Of a DNA stretch of 56,195 bases, positions 52,158 through 56,195 are shown in pieces. Below the pieces are notes generated by a model, which did no database searches, was not told the origin of the DNA, and worked only from the letters and a program-made list of their open reading frames with translations. Numbering within the stretch: position 1 is the first letter of the stretch; each line of letters starts with the position of its first letter. A program made the position numbers and the translations under genes. The stretch spans positions 1 through 56,195 of the forward strand of contig NZ_BFAQ01000012.1 in the NCBI RefSeq assembly GCF_002933855.1, written 5' to 3'. Source of the DNA: Vibrio penaeicida. Lineage in GTDB: Bacteria; Pseudomonadota; Gammaproteobacteria; Enterobacterales; Vibrionaceae.

Positions 52158-52583
52158 GTGGCAGTAGCAGAATTAGATAGACAACTGTGTTTTGCTCTAT
52201 ATTCAACATCCAATAAGCTGACATCAACGTATAGGGAGTTACTTGAACCTCATGGTTTAACCTATACGCAATTTGTGGTGCTGATGGCATTGTGGAAAGA
52301 AGATGAGATTTCAATTAGTCAGCTAGCGAAGACAACAGAACTCAGCAAGGCAACCATGACGCCGCTGTTGAAACGAATGGAAGATAAAAACCTTATTCGC
52401 CGGGAGCAGCTTGCGAACAATGAACGCCAAAAATCCATTGTACTAACGGATTTAGGGAGGGAGCTTTCTCAAAATAGCTCCGACATTACAGATAAGGTTT
52501 TTTGCTCAACCGGATTAACTCAGGAAGAGGCAAATTCTATGATCCAGCTGTGTAAGAAGGTCAGAATACAATCGAATGAATAG
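52158..52583 (+). CDS. MarR-family regulator, OhrR-like
   Basis: A 141-aa regulator. GTG 52158 was chosen because GGAG lies 6 nt upstream and the product then begins just before the conserved OhrR motif LDRQLCFALYSTSNKL, whose Cys is the peroxide-sensing residue of OhrR. The winged helix is at ~45-105 (LTYTQFVVLMALWKEDEISISQLAKTTELSKATMTPLLKRMEDKNLIRREQ). No ohr gene is adjacent; the divergent 75-aa gene may be its target. Organic peroxide sensing is inferred from the Cys. Confidence 0.85.
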   Translation: MAVAELDRQLCFALYSTSNKLTSTYRELLEPHGLTYTQFVVLMALWKEDEISISQLAKTTELSKATMTPLLKRMEDKNLIRREQLANNERQKSIVLTDLGRELSQNSSDITDKVFCSTGLTQEEANSMIQLCKKVRIQSNE

Positions 52584-52589
52584 AATTTG

Positions 52590-53279
52590 CTAATCGATAC
52601 AGGCGTATTCAATTGCTGCCCGTGCTAAAAGCCGAGTGGAATCTAATGTTGGGAGCGGGGAGTTTTCGTCGCTCAGTACAATGGGAAGCTCGGTGCAACC
52701 CAAAACAACGGCTTCACAACCCTGAGATTTAAATTCTTCAATCACCTTAAGCAAGTATTCGGTGACATGGCTTGGAGTATGACCAAGTACCAGTTCATCC
52801 ATGATTAAACGGCCAATCTCTTTTCGCTGCAATGCATTGGGCAATACCACGTCTATATCTACGCTTCGCATGCTATTTGGGTAGACATCGCTTTCGGTTA
52901 GCCATTGCGTGCCTAAAACGCCGACTTTACGGTAGCTTTGATGTTTGGCGTATTGAGACACCACATCCGCAATATGTAACCAAGGAAGTGATGAGGATTG
53001 CTCTACCAAATCGAAAGCTTGGTGAATGGTATTGTCCGGACAAATAACAAAATCAGCGCCAGCGGCCTTGAGCTTTTCAACGGAAGTTAACATAAGGTCG
53101 GCAATGTGTTTCTTCGACCCTTGATTCAGAGCATCAACATATAAAGATAGAGAAGGGGTGTGCATCGCGATATCTGGATGTTGATAATGCCCCAATTTGG
53201 CAATGCTTTCGCTACAAATCGTTGTATAGCAGAGCGCAGCGCCTTCTGCTGAGCAACCAACAATTCCAATGCTCTTCAT
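52590..53279 (-). CDS. Aspartate/glutamate racemase-family protein
   Basis: A 229-aa enzyme with the two catalytic-cysteine regions of the family: DFVICPDNTIHQ around residue 80 and AVVLGCTELPIVL around residue 195. N-terminal GIVGCSAEGAALCY fits the branch annotated as amino-acid racemases. Substrate cannot be assigned. AAGGAGAT precedes the ATG. It converges with the OhrR-like gene 6 nt away. Confidence 0.87.
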   Translation of the reverse strand: MKSIGIVGCSAEGAALCYTTICSESIAKLGHYQHPDIAMHTPSLSLYVDALNQGSKKHIADLMLTSVEKLKAAGADFVICPDNTIHQAFDLVEQSSSLPWLHIADVVSQYAKHQSYRKVGVLGTQWLTESDVYPNSMRSVDIDVVLPNALQRKEIGRLIMDELVLGHTPSHVTEYLLKVIEEFKSQGCEAVVLGCTELPIVLSDENSPLPTLDSTRLLARAAIEYACID

Positions 53280-53407
53280 TTCCGATCTCCTTCATTGATG
53301 TGTCTTTTGCCTATAAACAGACATGGGGATGTGTCGTTTATTTTCAATACAAATGGGCTAACAAGGTATTAATCTAACGTTCTCAAACAAGCCTGAAGGA
53401 AAAGAAA

Positions 53408-53797
53408 ATGAAATTTAAATATACGATTCTCTATGTAGAAAATGTGGCAAAAACACTGGCGTTTTATGAACGCGCCTTTGGGCTTTCACGTGCCATGCTT
53501 CATGAGGGGGGAGACTACGGCGAGTTGGATACGGGCACAACGACCTTATCATTTTCTTCGCTTGATCTGATGAATAAGCTTGGTAAAGGGGCAGTATTAC
53601 CCAAGCGAGAACAACCAAGTTTCGAAATAGCATTTGAAACGGATAATGTCGCGGACTCACTGCAAAAAGCTTTGGACGCGGGTGCAGAACTTGTTCAGCC
53701 CGTAGAGCACATGCCATGGGGGCAAACTACGTCGTATGTACATGACATCAATGGCTTTTTAATTGAAATATGTTCACCTGTACAGGGGGCTCACTGA
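53408..53797 (+). CDS. VOC-family (glyoxalase-like) protein
   Basis: A 129-aa single vicinal-oxygen-chelate domain with two beta-alpha-beta-beta-beta modules: YTILYVENVAKTLAFYERAFGL at the start and FETDNVADSLQKALDAGAELVQPVEHMPWGQTTSYVHDINGFLIEI at the end. The final Glu of FLIEI is a usual metal ligand. AAGGA precedes the ATG. Such proteins include resistance and isomerase activities; not assignable. Confidence 0.85.
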   Translation: MKFKYTILYVENVAKTLAFYERAFGLSRAMLHEGGDYGELDTGTTTLSFSSLDLMNKLGKGAVLPKREQPSFEIAFETDNVADSLQKALDAGAELVQPVEHMPWGQTTSYVHDINGFLIEICSPVQGAH

Positions 53798-53899
53798 GAA
53801 CTTCTGCTTTAAAAACAACAGTATAACAACCATCTATTCATGTCCCCCAGATGGTGGTAGGATTTATGTGACTATTTTATAAATTGGCTGTCGTGTGAT

Positions 53900-54046
53900 A
53901 TGAAGTTAAAGTTGTTTTTATTTTTTATCGGAATACTCGTGGTACTGGCTGCAATTGCTGATGAACACTATTGGACTGCCGTTATAATTTTTGGGAACAT
54001 CGCTTATTATCTGATGAAGCAATTTCAAGAACGAAATGAGAGTTAA
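53900..54046 (+). CDS. Small membrane protein, 48 aa
   Basis: ATG 53900 encodes a peptide with two hydrophobic helices (LKLFLFFIGILVVLAAIA and WTAVIIFGNIAYYLM) and a charged end (QFQERNES). The stop overlaps the stop of the convergent AraC-type gene by 3 nt. The binding site is weak, so support is from composition only. Confidence 0.45.
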   Translation: MKLKLFLFFIGILVVLAAIADEHYWTAVIIFGNIAYYLMKQFQERNES

Positions 54047-54681
54047 TACCCATCATCAAAAAGCTGTGCTTTGATGTCTTCTCGATTAAAAAGCTGAGTT
54101 GGCGTAACACCTAACCAGCTTTTAATCTCACGGCACATATGGGCTTGGTCTGAATATTGATAATCGTAGGCGATGTCGGAATGATTTCCGGTCAATATTA
54201 TGGCTTTGGCACACTGGCGAACTCTAGCCAATCGAAACCAAAAGAGCGGTGTTTGATCTGTGTGCTTTTTGATGGTTCTTTGTAGAGTTCTAACATTCAC
54301 ACCGAGCAGTGATGCTATTTGCTCAATGCTTCCCATTTCCTTACGAATACATTCAAGTGCTTCAGCAACGTTTGGGTTAACTGTGGTTGCTGATTCTATT
54401 CTATCAATAAGCTGATTCTTTGAATCCCAGCGTTGCATCAGCCTATCTGTCTCAATGTTGGAAACATTGCATCCTGGTTGAAGCCGAAACCCCACCATAG
54501 TAGTTCCGGCTGTTATATCGATTGGTGCTGTGTGCGTATAAAGAGGAGAGACATTGATTTGGGCTGGCGTATGATTCGCAAGGGTAATGATGACATCCTG
54601 ACACCCATCAGGAATGATGAAAGCTCTTTTATTTTCAACGGCTTTTGATTGCCATGTGTCTATAATGTGAGAAGAATACAT
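54043..54681 (-). CDS. AraC-family transcriptional regulator
   Basis: A 212-aa regulator. The C-terminal ~90 residues carry the double helix-turn-helix (SIEQIASLLGVNVRTLQRTIKKHTDQTPLFWFRLARVRQCAKAIILTGNHSDIAYDYQYSDQAHMCREIKSWLGVTP). The N-terminal part (RAFIIPDGCQDVIITL, TTMVGFRLQPGC) resembles the DUF6597-like sensor domain of AraC proteins. Target unknown. Confidence 0.85.
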   Translation of the reverse strand: MYSSHIIDTWQSKAVENKRAFIIPDGCQDVIITLANHTPAQINVSPLYTHTAPIDITAGTTMVGFRLQPGCNVSNIETDRLMQRWDSKNQLIDRIESATTVNPNVAEALECIRKEMGSIEQIASLLGVNVRTLQRTIKKHTDQTPLFWFRLARVRQCAKAIILTGNHSDIAYDYQYSDQAHMCREIKSWLGVTPTQLFNREDIKAQLFDDGY

Positions 54682-54753
54682 ACGTTTTTTGGGGTGTCGA
54701 CTGAACTATAGTAAGGTTAACACATCATTAAGCCTAACAAAGAGATAACGTAA

Positions 54754-55041
54754 GTGAGTGACGATATTGCAGTGATCCACGACATTCAAGCCAAAGAATT
54801 TCGAATTGAAGTAGCCCCAGAGAGTTGGGCGAAGATAACCTATCGCCAAGAAGGAGATGTCTTCTTTGTCGATCATTCCTCTGTTCCTGAATCGTTGAGA
54901 GGTCAGGGTAAAGGCTCGGTTATGATGGAGGCAGCATTACCGGAAATTGAAAAGTTAAATGTGAAAATAGTGCCGGAATGCAGTTACGTCAGGCACTATG
55001 TAAACAAGCATGAAAACTGGCATCATTTACTGGCTGAATAA
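54754..55041 (+). CDS. GNAT-like acetyltransferase, Acetyltransf_CG type
   Basis: A 95-aa small acetyltransferase-fold protein. GTG 54754 start. The motif DHSSVPESLRGQGKGSVMMEAALPEIEKLNVKIVPECSYVRHYVNKHENW is characteristic of the short YidJ/NATD1-like group, whose acetyl-CoA loop is RGQGKGS. Substrates are unknown. A terminator follows. Confidence 0.88.
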   Translation: MSDDIAVIHDIQAKEFRIEVAPESWAKITYRQEGDVFFVDHSSVPESLRGQGKGSVMMEAALPEIEKLNVKIVPECSYVRHYVNKHENWHHLLAE

Positions 55042-55077
55042 ACCGACCCTATTTTACTTTAAAGGGGCAGTTAATTG

Positions 55078-55105
55078 AAAAAGGATGGCAGTGCCATCCT
55101 TTTTT
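55078..55105. terminator. Bidirectional terminator
   Basis: AAAAAGGATGG / CCATCCTTTTT, an 11-bp stem with loop CAGTG, between convergent genes. Confidence 0.85.
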
Positions 55106-55169
55106 GTCTTTCAAATGTCTTGTTTTCCTAAGCTTCTTAATTTCCGAAGTTGTTTAACTTTCGAAATCA

Positions 55170-56087
55170 CTACAATGTAAGCAGATAGTCCAATCCGCCC
55201 TTAATTGAGGCGACTTGCGCATCATTGCATTCTTCGTCGGTCACCTTTGGGCTGTCGGGGTATACTTCCGTTGTGGTGCCGTATTTACATCCAGTAAAAC
55301 CGCTGCACAGCCCGAGTTTACTGGTTGGGTAATTGATCACACCATGTTGTACGACAGGAGAACCGATAATGTTTCCATTGCTGTCTGGTGGCGCAATATG
55401 AGTGACTTTTTCGACCGCTTGGATGATGGCTGTCTGGAAACCTTCGCTTGGATTTTCTGTATCGCCAACTAAGTAAAAACCATCTGGAACAAGGTCCTCG
55501 ATGTAATCTAAGCCATCGCGCGCGGCAAGGGCGGGGCGGAACTCAGATTCGTCGGTGTCTGTGGTTTCATGCAAGTCGATGTGCGCATAGATTTCTACCC
55601 CGAGCGATTTTACCATCGATATAAGGTTTGCTGATTCTTCTGCGGGTGAGTTGTCATAAAATGAGCGGTTAGGATCCACTGCATTTGGATTCCAACGGTT
55701 TATAGTTTCGTAACCCCATGGGCTGACACAAGGGGCAACAACAATATTAAAGTGCTTTTCGTATTCATTGCCGAGCAGTGCTAGGAACTTAAGTGCACCA
55801 TGAACGCCGCTTGTTTCATAGCCGTGCACACCACCAGTGACTAAAATGGTCTTGCGGTTGGCATCCCAAGTTTTACTTTTTACTGCGTATAGCGGGAATT
55901 GCTCTGGGTTATAGCTTAATGCGCCATATTCGAACACATCGTATTGATTACGTAACGCATCAATTTTAGTGACGACGTCACTTTTGTAACTACGCTTTAT
56001 CGAAACTGAATCTAGCCATGCTTTTTTTTCTTCTTTTCCCCAAGCTGTTCCTTGAGTGCCAATAGGGTATTGGTAGCCACTTTTCAT
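55170..56087 (-). CDS. M14-type zinc metallohydrolase (carboxypeptidase/aspartoacylase-like)
   Basis: A 305-aa protein. Zinc ligands: His88 and Glu91 in GGVHGYETSG, and His173 in HIDLHE. DPNRSF (138-143) supplies the Arg that binds substrate carboxylate in the M14/AstE group, and TTTEVYPD near the C-terminus may hold the catalytic Glu. No signal peptide, so cytoplasmic. Likely removes a carboxy-terminal residue or deacylates an N-acyl amino acid; the exact substrate is unclear. AGGTGA precedes the ATG. Confidence 0.85.
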   Translation of the reverse strand: MKSGYQYPIGTQGTAWGKEEKKAWLDSVSIKRSYKSDVVTKIDALRNQYDVFEYGALSYNPEQFPLYAVKSKTWDANRKTILVTGGVHGYETSGVHGALKFLALLGNEYEKHFNIVVAPCVSPWGYETINRWNPNAVDPNRSFYDNSPAEESANLISMVKSLGVEIYAHIDLHETTDTDESEFRPALAARDGLDYIEDLVPDGFYLVGDTENPSEGFQTAIIQAVEKVTHIAPPDSNGNIIGSPVVQHGVINYPTSKLGLCSGFTGCKYGTTTEVYPDSPKVTDEECNDAQVASIKGGLDYLLTL

Positions 56088-56130
56088 TGTTCACCTACAC
56101 GTTTATCACGATTCATTTGTAAGCTAACAA

Positions 56131-56155
56131 GTATACTCAAGCCACCTCAAGATAC
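56131..56155. repeat. Degenerate copy of the Vibrio-type palindromic repeat
   Basis: GTATACTCAAGCCACCTCAA followed by GATACT resembles one arm plus centre of the repeat at 32307-32357 read on the other strand. The second arm is not recognisable before the window ends. Confidence 0.45.
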
Positions 56156-56195
56156 TAGGTATATACCTCAGCTCCACTTTACAGAAACGCCCAAT

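Overview
The window reads as a chromosomal segment of a marine gammaproteobacterium, most likely Vibrio or a close relative. The evidence is moderate GC with AT-rich spacers, Vibrio-type content (astacin-like secreted protease, TfoX C-terminal-domain protein, LipA lipase with its LimK/Lif chaperone, VC0807-like membrane protein), a small palindromic spacer repeat, and a 268-bp miniature element with ends TAGGGTCTGTTGA. Genus is inferred from gene content only. I saw no rRNA, tRNA, CRISPR array or transposase gene.

Layout. 1-6.3 kb: secreted astacin-like protease, secreted SnoaL-like protein divergent from a LysR regulator, a lipoprotein, a TfoX C-domain protein and a periplasmic murein-endopeptidase-like protein. 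6.6-13.1 kb: small secreted protein, then a five-gene tripartite ABC efflux operon (adaptor, TolC-like channel, two MacB-like permeases, ATPase) ending beside a 33-bp remnant that repeats the 3' end of the murein-endopeptidase gene. 13.3-18.6 kb: periplasmic protein, a HipBA-type toxin-antitoxin pair behind an inverted-repeat operator, proline iminopeptidase, an ABA4-like membrane protein. 18.8-24.9 kb: an 880-residue orphan, a MocR-type regulator divergent from an EamA exporter, a patatin-like lipoprotein. 25.2-30.0 kb: an accessory-looking, AT-rich tract of orphans: a 45-aa membrane protein followed by a nested palindrome, a papain-like predicted hydrolase with an in-frame stop near its apparent start, an overlapping exported protein, and three exported or membrane orphans.

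31.5-39.8 kb is a purine (urate to glyoxylate) degradation cluster: GntR/FCD regulator, malate synthase, RutR-like TetR regulator, uraH, puuE, uraD, allantoicase, ureidoglycolate lyase and a cytochrome-c-fused PuuD urate oxidase. PuuD, UraH and UraD would make allantoin; PuuE, allantoicase and AllA would take it to glyoxylate and urea; malate synthase would feed glyoxylate into central metabolism. Copies of ATTGTATACAAT in front of aceB and puuE, and a related site before the GntR gene, suggest one regulon.

40-56 kb: dCMP deaminase whose stop codon lies in the miniature element, a TetR regulator divergent from an old-yellow-enzyme gene across five palindromic operators on a 24-bp period, a DUF6151-like protein, a Crp-like domain lacking its helix-turn-helix, TetR plus metallo-beta-lactamase-fold hydrolase, lipase and chaperone, an acr3-sigZ-GST group whose sigma factor and GST both end in cysteine-rich tails, an OhrR-like regulator, an Asp/Glu racemase-family protein, and small enzymes up to an M14-type metallohydrolase.

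The best candidates for something new are the five-operator array, the cysteine-tailed acr3-sigZ-GST group, the papain-like/exported-partner pair, and the element whose ends supply stop codons.
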